This document shows positions 55,416 to 64,000 of a DNA stretch of 64,000 nucleotides, one piece after another; position 1 is the stretch's first letter, and every line of letters starts with the position of its first letter. The position numbers and the translations under genes are program-made. The notes under the pieces are model-generated. The model ran no database searches. It was not told the DNA's origin and saw only the letters and a list, made by a program, of their open reading frames with translations. Source of the DNA: Macrothele yani (lineage: Eukaryota > Arthropoda > Arachnida > Araneae > Macrothelidae); contig CM077006.1 of the NCBI GenBank assembly GCA_039090855.1, positions 45,827,336 through 45,891,335 of the forward strand. Reading direction: 5' to 3'.

Positions 55416-56674
55416 CAGGGGGTTGTCCAAAATAATGGAAAAACCTTGAAACAATAGGTGTTACGCCTAATCTGGTGTGGGAGCATCCTTGGCTTTTAAA
55501 ACTGCTTAAAGCTTTCTTGGAGTGGACGCATACAAGTCCTGGATGGTGGTATGTGGTATGTTGTACCATTCTTCCTGCAGAAACTGCTCCAATTCCTTGA
55601 GAGACGCCGGAGGAGGATACCGGGATCGCACTCTATTTTCCAACACACACCACAGGGACTCAATGATGTTTAAGTCTGGTGATTGTGCATGCCAGGGAAG
55701 GTGTGCAACTTCATCCTCATGTTCCTCAAACCATGACTGAACAGTTCGACTTCTGTGAATCGGGGCATTATCATCTTGAAAGGTGCAATCCCCTGACGGA
55801 AACAATGTCTGCGCCATTGAATGCACATGGTCGGCCGAAAGAGTGACATTGTAACCGCTAGTGATCCATCCGTGTAAGGTGATAATGGGACCTGCTGCAA
55901 ACCACAAGATCATGGCCTAAACCATTTCAGAACCGCCCTAATGCTTCATTGTGGGAAGGAGACAGTCTGGGTTGTAGGCTTCTGCGAGGGATCTCCACAC
56001 ATAAACCCGTCCTGTGCTGGGGAATAGTGAGAAACTTGGTTCATCGGAAAACAAGACATGTTTCCAATGAACCGCAGTCCACGTTTTATGTTCCTGGCAC
56101 CACTGTAGTCTCCGTTTCATATTCACCTGTGACACCAGGGGTTTTGCAATCGCAGCTCTGCTGTAAATATTGTGCTTATGCAAATCCCTTCGCACGGTAT
56201 GGGTCGACACTGGGTTTTGGAGATGTGCATTAAGCTCAGCAGTCACTTTCGTCGCCGTGGTCTTCCTCCTTGCAGTCACAATCCTCTTTAAAGTCCTCCT
56301 GTCTCTCGCAGTCGGTTTGGTTTTCTTTCCACAGTTGTGTCTCGAAGATGATGTTGTGCCGTGAACATTGTATGCTGTCATGACCTTCGACACGGTGTCT
56401 CTCGATACCCCCAATACCTGTACCACTGTGGTTACCGACTCACCAACCAGACGGGCTGCCCTCTTTGGTACTCCGACAGGGCATTCATTGTGCCTTCACC
56501 TGGAACGAAATTATGCAAACCCCGATTTACAATGCAATCGCGCAGACCCTTGAGAATATAAGCAACACTTTTTTACCAAAAAATTGTAGCTACATGTTCG
56601 TTTTACATAAAAAGCAGCACATACCGAAGTCTCTGTTTTCAGCGAGGTGTTTCGAATATTTTGGACAACCCATG
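55416..56674 (-). mobile_element. Tc1-like element (dead), complete ends
   Basis: 1,259 bp between TA sites. TIRs are CAGGGGGTTGTCCAAAATAA and the inverse of CATGGGTTGTCCAAAATATT. The minus-strand transposase frame has two nonsense codons. Confidence 0.92.
55506..56426 (-). pseudogene. Tc1 transposase with two nonsense codons
   Basis: One minus-strand frame runs from MVQVLGVSRDTVSKVMTAY (56426) to the end near 55506. Helix-turn-helix, then basic region (GKKTKPTARDRRTLKRI), first catalytic VLFSDEPSFSLF, second FQDDNAPIHRSRTV, third SPDLNIIESLW. The DD34E residues are intact. Stops fall after TMKH (55938-55940) and eight codons later, at the start of the central beta-strand region. The helical N-terminal start upstream of 56426 is unclear. 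Confidence 0.88.
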
Positions 56675-56726
56675 TAGTTGCACCTCTCTTTTTGATATGC
56701 CACATCATGAAATATTTCTACCACTG

Positions 56727-56895
56727 TTTTATAGGATCATCAACGAGTTGTATTTCCGACTGCAACACAGATTTTTCCCCAACTATCTCCACGGAAATGT
56801 CTTTCCACTGTGTTTATAGGATCATCAACGAGTTGTATTTCCGACTGCATCACAGATTTTTCCCAACTATCTGCACGGAAATGTCTTTCCACCAT
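56727..56895. repeat. 85-bp direct duplication
   Basis: TATAGGATCATCAACGAGTT recurs at about 56730 and 56815. Both copies run to ACGGAAATGTCTTTCCAC with four or so differences. An 81-bp-type diverged third copy may follow to about 57060. Confidence 0.85.
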
Positions 56896-57194
56896 TTTTA
56901 AGATGGTATATCATCACTGAATGCCACTTCCATTATTTTCTTTTAGGAAGTTTCGTCTGAGATGTGCCTGAAACCCCATTTTTCAAGTAGTCCATCGTCA
57001 CAGAATGCCTTTGTGTCTCCATTTTTACACGACACCTTTCATCGTCATGAATATGTTTCAGAATAAATAGATTCATTATTCTGAATGAATTAAAACACCT
57101 GAAATACTGGAATGAAAATTTTTTGCTGGAAAGACAGTTGCACTTGCTATCACGATATTTCAAGCATGCCGTCTATTTTCTCAGCATCCTCGTT

Positions 57195-57285
57195 TGTGAA
57201 TAGTGCTCTCAAAACCGGGGCGGCTCCTCGTTTGTGAATAGGTGAGGTTTATGTGCTCTCAAAACCGGGGCGGCGCAGCGCCACT
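57195..57285. repeat. short direct duplication with SINE-head fragment
   Basis: CCTCGTTTGTGAATAG and GTGCTCTCAAAACCGGGGCG each occur twice with a different spacer. The phrase CGGGGCGGCGCAGCG resembles a SINE family-1 head. Confidence 0.7.
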
Positions 57286-57500
57286 GAAAAGGGCGCCAAG
57301 TTTACGAGGGCGCATATTTGAACTTTTATTTCTTTCGGCTATTGTAATTCGAGACGATGAGCGTTGATGATTGAAGACGACGAGCCATGATGATTAAAGA
57401 CAGTCAAAGATCTCATTTACACTAGAACAATCTAAATAATCACAATAGAGTATTGTTACAATTAAGCTTAAAAAAAGAGCGTTGCTTTTTGGTATAAACC
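57286..57500. other. no recognisable gene
   Basis: Non-coding locus B intron sequence. Confidence 0.35.
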
Positions 57501-57504
57501 TTGG

Positions 57505-57682
57505 ATGAACTATAACGAAGTACATTTCTCCGTCATTTCTGTCCACGCCAGGATTCGAACCCGGATCCCCTCATTCCGGAATAAGTCACTCTACCAGTTG
57601 AGCTACGCGGACGTTTGTTCTGACTACTATCTGCCTTTATGTCGTGTGCGTCCTGCTGGCAGGAACGTCACAGAACGCGCAG
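57505..57682 (-). mobile_element. SINE family 2, tRNA module type b
   Basis: Minus strand: leader TGACGTTCCTGCCAGCAGGA, then AAAGGCAGATAGTAGTCAG, tRNA-like GTCCGCGTAGCTCAACTGGT and B box GGGTTCGAATCC. The tail is TGACGGAGAAATGTACTTCG. Confidence 0.85.
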
Positions 57683-58199
57683 TATTACGTATTAATTACA
57701 ACGTAATGTCTTTTTCGTGAGCAAGATTGGTTTTTAAGCTATGTCTAAGCCATGACTAAGGAATGTTGAACTAAATAAGGATACGATGCAATAGTTTACG
57801 GTCAGACGAAACATAAACAGAAGTCAACTTACGATAACTTTTTATTGGTCCAGCAATCTTTCAGTAGATCCAACATATAACACAGCAGGTAAACTTCACA
57901 TTTAACTTAGCGATCGAACGTCTATACACACACACATACCCATGAGCAACTGTTGTATCGTACTTTTTATATATCGTTCTTATCACATTCATACGTCACT
58001 TTCTCTCTGACCTCAAATGTGTTGCCAACCTCATTCTTGTGAGAGAGAAGATATCACGTTAAGTTTAGAAGTATAAAGGTGAACAAACTCAAATTTACAT
58101 AGGAAAAAGAAGTAAAAATTAAAGCTATTTTAGGATATACGTCACATAATACAGTATATAGCGTATATCCTTCACATGTGCCTGAAAAACCATTCAATT

Positions 58200-58250
<51 letters not shown>

Positions 58251-58660
58251 TACAAAAGCAGTTCGAAAGGGAGGATGGTGAAGAACAAATATTGTCGCGT
58301 CGTGCGTCACGAACGTTAGAGTCAGCCCTGCTCAATACTTCACGTATTATGATACCTAGGACCACGAAAGTAACACAACACTTAATTTTTTAATGGTATG
58401 AACAAATGGGAGAGACGTCATTCCTGGAATGCCGTAACTTTCAGCTTAGCGATGTTAACAACAGGAGCAGTTGTTGCGCAACGACTTTTCTTTAGAACTG
58501 TTACACATAATGGAAAGGTCAGGTAAACAATTTTTTCCTTTCGCTAAAATACATTTTAAGGCTCTTATTTAAAAAGAAAAGTCGCTACTTAGTAACAAGT
58601 CTTGTTTTGTATTTTCTCACCACATGTCTTTGCAAACATAACATTGTCCTCAATCTCTCT
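57683..58660. other. locus B intron; unclassified repeat and CA microsatellite
   Basis: 57860-58150 shares ordered segments with 21480-21845 (AACTTTTTATTGGTCCAGCA-like, TATACACACACA, GTTGCCAACC, GAGAGAGAAG...TATCACGTTAAG), a diverged dispersed repeat. (CA)n spans 58202-58247. The acceptor tract for the next exon ends at 58662. Confidence 0.55.
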
Positions 58661-58662
58661 AG

Positions 58663-58722
58663 GAACAGATAAACTGCAGAAGCCGAAGACAACAACGGCT
58701 CCCCCAAAAGAACCAGCAAAAG
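58663..58722 (+). CDS. Thr/Pro/Lys linker exon, locus B
   Basis: A 60-nt exon between ATCTCTCTAG|GA and G|GTAAGT, phase 1 at both ends, matching the donor at 50301. It encodes GTDKLQKPKTTTAPPKEPAK, a flexible linker of the sort found between CBM14 domains, where Thr may be O-glycosylated. Its small size and symmetrical phase mean it could be skipped without shifting frame. No further exon was seen before the window ends. Confidence rests on splice-site quality, phase match and composition rather than homology. Confidence 0.75.
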
Positions 58723-59035
58723 GTAAGTAGGTTTAGTTGTTTTATAATAAAAAAAACGAACATTTTTTAAATGCCAGTGACTCAATAAAGTGCTCGATCG
58801 GTAAGCACCTAGTTAAAGTGAGGAAGGCATTCGCATGGATAAAAAGGAAGATACGTTACAGTAGGTAGGGACGTTTGTCATGTAAAGAGATACAATCATA
58901 AATGTAATAAATACTTTATAACATCGGACAAATATGTGCTCATTGTGGATATACAGTATCACATCCGCAAATGTGATCCAGGTCAGATGTAAGAATGTAA
59001 TATAAAAATGTCTTCTTAATAAAGATTGTGATCAC
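58723..59035. other. intron, no feature
   Basis: AT-rich sequence following a strong donor. Confidence 0.4.
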
Positions 59036-59039
59036 CAAG

Positions 59040-60085
59040 AACGGACAGAAAACTCTCACAACGATGATACATACTCACCACTAGGTTGTTGATGAACTCT
59101 GGTGCTGAACGAAGACTTCCAATCCTAGATGAGGGCTGTGCGTAGCTCAGGAATGGCTCTGTGAAAAGGCTGACGAGCTGCTTGTGACGTTCAAACCATT
59201 TCAGGCATGCTCCATAGGGTTCAGCTCCGGAGATCAGGTTGACTAGTCCGTATGCGGAAGATCCTCGCTGTGCAGGAAATCATGAACAAGCTGAACCATG
59301 TACGAGAGAGCGTTATCATCTATTAAGAGGAACTGAGGGCCAACAGCTCCTCGAAAATGTCTGCCATAGGGGGCTTTAGGATCTCGTCCCTATAGCGCTC
59401 AACATCCATATTGCCTCCTGCGAACACGTGGAGAGGTGTGTGGACTTTGAACGTAATGCCACCCCACACGAGCAGACCACCGCCTCCAAAAGAATCTCGT
59501 TCGCAGGGCCATTACGAGTTCCCCGTTCTCTCCAGATGTAATGCCGACAAGAAACCGTTTCTGGACTGAATCTGGCCTCATCTATAAAATGAATACCAGC
59601 TCACTCGCCTGGGCTTCAGGAAGGGTGTTGCCTTTATCGTTTAACCCTTTAACGACCATGACTCTAAAATCTAATATCACTCAAAGTACTATAACGCCCG
59701 AAACTGTCTGTTATTTCACTTCCTTGTTTAGAAACAACAATAGTGACTGACGGTGACTGCTGCTGATCTCTCGTAGGTCCTGCAAATTTAAAGAACAGGA
59801 AAGGGTAGGAAATCTGACTCACTCTAGACAGGCGTTTCGGGCAGATATGGTTGTTTGTATGTACGGGCGTGCTGGGCGTTATGGTCGTTAAAGGGTTAAA
59901 GCAAGCTGTTCCTGTGAGATGCGGTTAGAGGGTAACAAACCAAGGGGTCCTAGCATAAAGTTAAATTTCGTAAGACTCCAATATATCGTTTGTCTTGATA
60001 CTGTAGTCTTAGTGGCCGCAGAAAGCTTCGAAGGCAATTGCCGGGCTGTACGGGACCTATGGCATCGTGTAATTAAAGCGACACA
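59040..60085 (-). pseudogene. Tc1 transposase remnant, interrupted by a MITE
   Basis: Minus-strand pieces: RSRTARQLPSKLSAATKTTVSRQTIY (near 59970-60060), a first catalytic IHFIDEARFSPE-like block (near 59560-59600), GGVALRSKSTHL-like and VWHKVG-like segments. A NALSYMVQLVHDF-like piece (near 59290) and a decayed NLISGAEP region (near 59230) follow. Heavily mutated. The TTAA MITE at 59645 splits it and a SINE lies at its 5' side. Outer TIRs were not identified. Confidence 0.65.
59645..59895. mobile_element. TTAA-flanked MITE (piggyBac-like), copy 2, 251 bp
   Basis: TTAA at 59641-59644 and 59896-59899; ends CCCTTTAACGACCAT and its inverse. Length is identical to the copy at 54639, with roughly one base in six to eight different. 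It is inserted in the Tc1 remnant. Confidence 0.88.
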
Positions 60086-61680
60086 AGCCGCCCCAACGGC
60101 GCAGTGGTCTAAGCGCTGACTTCTGAACATTCGTCTGAGATGGATCCGGGTTCAAATCCCAGTGAGGCATGGATGTTGTGCTTGTCTTACGGCACTGGTT
60201 CTCTGCCTTACCGGGAACCATTGGCCCTAAATTAGGAACGGGCGACTGCCAATAGCTAGAGTAGTAATTTTATCACGGGAAAAATGGCAAAATTGGCGGG
60301 TCGGTCGCTGGGGTAAATCGCAAAAGTTTGCGGATTTCACGAAATACCGTATTTCTTAAAAAAAAAAAAAAAAAATGGGCTTTCAGGCTCTTTCCTCACA
60401 ATTCGGATATGTAAGATGCGCTGTCTGTCACAAAAGTGGTTATATTCGCAAAAGGTATTTCGTACTTATTAACACACTGAAGTATTGCCTCGCTGACTGC
60501 TTTAAAATTTACGGATTCGAAAGTGATGCACTGGAGGAAGGTTTCATTCAAACATTCGTTTCAGCTGATGGAACAGCATGAATATTAAAAATGCACCTAT
60601 CTTCGGAATCATTATTCGTCTTCTACGATGCTCAGACCGGATACTGATTTTAAAAAAATCCTTCACTTGTTGCTTGTAAATATCATATATTTTCGGCAAA
60701 TAGCATTTCCGCATCCAATTTGCATTTGGAATAACACCAATATCTTTCAACGAATTTTCCAAGTAATTTTTAATGTAGAGTTAGCCGGTTTGGAACGTGG
60801 GCTGTTAGCTGCACCACTTAATTTCGAAAGTTCAATTGAGCGATGCTGTTCTTGTTTAGTTCTTTTCTCGGTGAGTTTATCAACAAATTTCTGCATTATT
60901 TTCGGTTCATTATTCGGACACAATTTCTTTTATGCATCTTGCAGGCTAAATGCTTTTTAAAACTGTCCTTTCTTGAAAAATTAACTGGTATGTTGCAACA
61001 CGAACGGAACAATAGATATTTGTTCACATGAAACGTTCCGTTGCTGTACTGCTTGCATCTTACAAATGCGCTCATTTTACTCACGTGGCACATTGTCAAA
61101 ATTAACAAACAATATTTAGAAACTTTATGAACTAAACACTCACACGAAAGCACAAAAATTATCTAAGCCAAGCGTCTGCGAAGCTCAAACATTCTTTTCT
61201 GTGAGCTGCTTTTCGCAACTGAAACTACTAATACAATTGAAGACATCCGGTTTACTAGTGCATCAAATCGCCAAGGTCATTCAATAGTAGCAGGGGTGGA
61301 AATCACGGAAGCAACACCTGTATTCTTCAGCGGAGTACACGTGACCTGGAATTACCGGTCAAGCTTGTTCGACAAGCTTGCTCGTAACTAGCAATCTTGA
61401 ACGGTAATTCAAGGTTTTAAGAACTTTGGAGTAGGAGTACTTTGGGTATATTTTTCGCGTAAATTCTAATGAAGGCAATAATACAATTATTTAAACATGA
61501 AAAACAATCTAAAAATTATAATATAAATTCGGCAAAAGTACGAAAAAAAAATCTGAAATTCGCGGATATACTTTATATTTGTGAAATTACAGAAAACGTC
61601 CTAAAATTCGTGCCACGAAACAATTACTAGCCTACTTATAGCCCATTGAGTTGATCACGGTGGTCGTTAAACTCCCAAAT
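60086..61680 (+). mobile_element. SINE family 1 split by a hAT element
   Basis: The 5' part is 60086-60256 (head CCGCCCCAACGGCGCAGTGG, B box GGGTTCAAATCCC, body to GGCGACTGCCAATAGC). The 3' part is 61635-61680 (CTTATAGCCCATTGAGTTGA, GGTGGTCGTTAAAC). The two halves together make one normal family-1 unit. Confidence 0.9.
60257..61634 (-). mobile_element. truncated hAT element with CGGBP1-like N terminus
   Basis: Ends TAGAGTAGTAATTTTATC and inverse TAGGCTAGTAATTGTTTC. The 8-bp target CTTATAGC is kept on the right (61635-61642) and mutated to CCAATAGC on the left (60249-60256), judged against the SINE consensus. Minus-strand coding pieces: a BED-type zinc finger CCNIPVNFSRKDSFKKHLAC (about 60970-61030), a linker, and ENSLKDIGVIPNANWMRKCY, then LPKIYDIYKQQVKDFF (about 60640-60760). 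This order fits hAT transposases related to CGGBP1. The C-terminal catalytic part is absent and frames are broken. Confidence 0.75.
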
Positions 61681-61689
61681 AACAAGAAA

Positions 61690-62590
61690 ATGAGACAAAA
61701 AGGTCCTCGACACCCTTGGCCAGGGTTTCGTGACAACCCACCAGTGTTGTTGAATTCTTGCCGTAACTGAGAAAGTAGTATTATGTAATGTATGTGTATT
61801 ATGAATGTTATATTAGAACATCTTGCAATCATTTTCTATAAAAATAAGTGCAAGAAGTCCCTATAAAAATGTGGTTAAATTCATAACAGACACTGTGTTG
61901 GTAACATCAGACATGAACTTTTGGCACAGAGACCACTTTCTCCATCTGCAGTCTTTTTGTACACTATGAGTTTTCAGCGCCTCGATTTCAAAACCTAATC
62001 TGCTTTGCATTTTATAAGTGTAGTTATGTCACTACTCACCCTGGATACTTCCAAACACTTCTCCAGTATTGTTTTGAATCGGGCTTAATTGAGGAATGTG
62101 GTAGAACAGATTGCGAGGAAATAGCAATCCTGAAATGTGCTCACTGTGAGAACTACTTTTGTTTGAACCATTCCATAATTAAAGATCTTCATATTTTTTG
62201 TCGTACATGAAAGGTGAGTGCAAAGTATATCCATAAAGGAACACGCTATATTGCATATCCGTTCATGAATACTTTGTAATGTATACCAATTGCTTAAAAC
62301 AACGAAAGCAATTCCGATACGGGCCGCAAGAGTAATGGAGATTCCATGAATATTGTCTCCGCCAGTGTTCTTTGATGTCCTATAACTTCATCATTTACAT
62401 TCCATAGCACCTAAAAGTTTGTCATTATACATAACCCCTTTCAGTACTGTCGAATGATATAACAAGCACTGTGCATCCAGCGACAACGGTCCGGACCGTT
62501 CCCTTGTTAGAATATTTGTTTCTACCTTAGTAGTTGGGCCGTGCAACAACCCTCCCCAGCACGCAAACGACTTAATTGTCTCTTCTGCGG
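61690..62590. other. no recognisable gene
   Basis: Non-coding, with no recognised element ends. Confidence 0.35.
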
Positions 62591-62601
62591 TACCCAGATT
62601 T

Positions 62602-62827
62602 TTTTTTTTTTTTTTTTTGGTTGGAGGTTTAACGACCGCCGTGAGCAACTCAATGGGCTATAAGCAGTCGCCCGTCCCTAATTTAGGGTCACTGGTTCCA
62701 GGGAAGGGAGAGAGCCAGTGGCGTAAGACAAACACAACATCCATGCCTCACCGGGATTCGAACCCGGACCCCTTACGGACGAATGATCAGAGGCCAACGC
62801 CTTAGACCACTGTGCCACCGGGGCGGC
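62602..62827 (-). mobile_element. SINE family 1, young copy with 10-bp TSD
   Basis: T-run, full body, B box and head. ACCCAGATTT flanks it at 62592-62601 and 62828-62837. Confidence 0.94.
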
Positions 62828-62837
62828 ACCCAGATTT

Positions 62838-63108
62838 CACTGCCGTATATCAGAGTAGGAACAATCCCACGTTTCTGTACTGACACCATGCTTGGCGTTT
62901 ATTTGATTTATGCATACTTGGGCTTGCTCCATTTATCATGTTTGCCACAATTTTAATTCATTACTGAGTGTAATGATTTTTCCACTTGTGTTTTTTATTT
63001 AGGATATCTTCCACTATCCAGCTACTAATACGTTCTCAAAAAAATTGAAAAGTGATTTGCTATAAAGTGCTGGCTTGAAGAACTGTGGCTAGTACTCACA
63101 AGTCAATA
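62838..63108. other. no recognisable gene
   Basis: AT-rich spacer before the terminal Tc1. Confidence 0.35.
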
Positions 63109-64000
63109 CACTGGTCACAAAAAAAGTTAGGGCTATTGCATGAAATGAAGGATGTATGTATCTGACTCAAGTAACACGCATTGAAATAACACCTGTGAGG
63201 CTACGGAGCACAAACGATAAAGAGTGCGTTTACGAAAACAATTTATTGTGCAATTTCTGCACACAACAATATAGGCAACATGGTAAATTCGGAGAATGTC
63301 CATACCTCTGGATTTCAGTAGCCGGTAACACCACCTGTCTGTCGAAGAACGTCTTGACACCTACGAGGTATACTTACAATGATAATATTGATTAGTGTCT
63401 GGGCAGCTTGTCCCATATTACTGGCAACACGTTACGGAGGTCTGCCAGTGTACTGGGGTATGGAACGTTGTTATCCAGACGTCTCTGATAAGAGTACCAA
63501 AAGTTCTCAACAGGATTAAGGTCAGAAGACCTCGGAAGCAGCTGTAACGATTGAATCTAATGATTTTCCAGATCTTGAAAAACACTCCAGATACGGTGAG
63601 CGGTTGCATTGTCATCGAGAAAACGGAATACATGTTCAATAGCAGCGTGAAACAATGTCACAAAGATCTCGTTTCGGTACACTGAGGCATTCATGTTGCA
63701 TTGACAAACATACAAGGAAGTACGGCCATTATAACACACTCCTGGCCAGATCAGAACTTGGTAAGGATGGAAGGACTGCACATAGGGTGGTTGCATTCGT
63801 GTGCCAAATCTTCACACGTGTCCTCGTCGAGTATCAGCTTAAAAAGCTAAATGGGATTCGTCTGTGAACAGTATATAGTGCCACTCTGTATTCCATGACA
63901 TGTACTGTTGTTGGACCCAGGTACATCTTTGACGACGGCGAGCCGATGTCAATGCTACATATCTCAGCAACCTCCATATCCGATAAAACGGTTTCATACC
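63109..64000 (-). mobile_element. Tc1 element (dead), cut by the window end
   Basis: A TA-preceded end CACTGGTCACAAAAAAAGTT at 63109 is followed by minus-strand transposase pieces. These are a first catalytic LFTDESHLAF (near 63860), FGTRMQPPYVQ, VYRNEIFVTLFHAAIEHVF, FLDDNATAHRIWSVFQ (near 63610) and SSDLNPVENFWYSYQRRL (near 63490). DD34E residues are present, with stops and frameshifts between. The other TIR lies outside the window. Confidence 0.85.

Overview
This looks like nuclear DNA from an arthropod. The evidence is spliced exons with GT/AG borders, three chitin-binding peritrophin (CBM14) domains, dense Tc1/mariner and hAT debris, and several tRNA-derived SINE families with poly(A) tails and target-site duplications (TSDs). 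AT-rich intron and intergenic sequence dominates. I cannot name the species; an arachnid, insect or crustacean would all fit. No bacterial operon, viral genome, rRNA gene or CRISPR array is visible.

Host genes: two pieces of secreted, chitin-binding-type genes lie on the + strand. Locus A has a CBM14 exon at 11184-11348 and a 3'-terminal exon at 17766-18435. The latter encodes an Asp-rich patch, a long Gly-Lys-Asn repeat, a Glu/Asp-rich stretch and a second CBM14 domain before the stop. That exon needs a one-base frame change near 18023. Locus B has a CBM14 exon at 50122-50301 and a Thr/Pro/Lys linker exon at 58663-58722, and probably continues beyond the window. All three domains share one cysteine spacing (C-x12-C-x5-C-x9-C-x12-C-x7-C). 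Every internal exon is phase 1-1, so A and B are probably tandem paralogues, or parts of one locus with alternative ends. Their first (signal-peptide) exons were not found.

Mobile DNA by region: 0-10 kb has minisatellites, a 159-bp satellite, tRNA-like sequences and two dead mariners carrying SINEs. 10-18 kb (around and inside locus A) has nested SINEs, a GC-rich hAT-like element, a dead DDE transposase and a Tc1 ending about 80 bp before the last exon. 18-27.5 kb is mostly quiet apart from old SINEs and a clear hAT element with an 8-bp TSD. 27.5-29.3 kb is a long-TIR Tc1 with three nonsense codons. 31.8-39 kb has two more hAT-like copies, a mariner and a 160-bp tandem repeat. 39.5-45.3 kb is a Tc1/mariner graveyard. 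48.9-49.8 kb has a LINE 3' end and a 137-bp tandem array of tRNA-derived SINE units. 50.4-52.9 kb holds an apparently intact, GC-rich Tc1 (351-aa transposase) nested in a dead Tc1 inside an intron of locus B. 53-64 kb holds a mariner, three more Tc1 copies, a pair of 251-bp TTAA MITEs and a hAT inserted in a SINE.

The most notable items are the acidic/Gly-Lys chitin-binding protein with its frame break, the intact nested Tc1, a SINE family that seems to carry interchangeable tRNA modules between constant flanks, and several insertions whose relative ages can be read from their TSDs.
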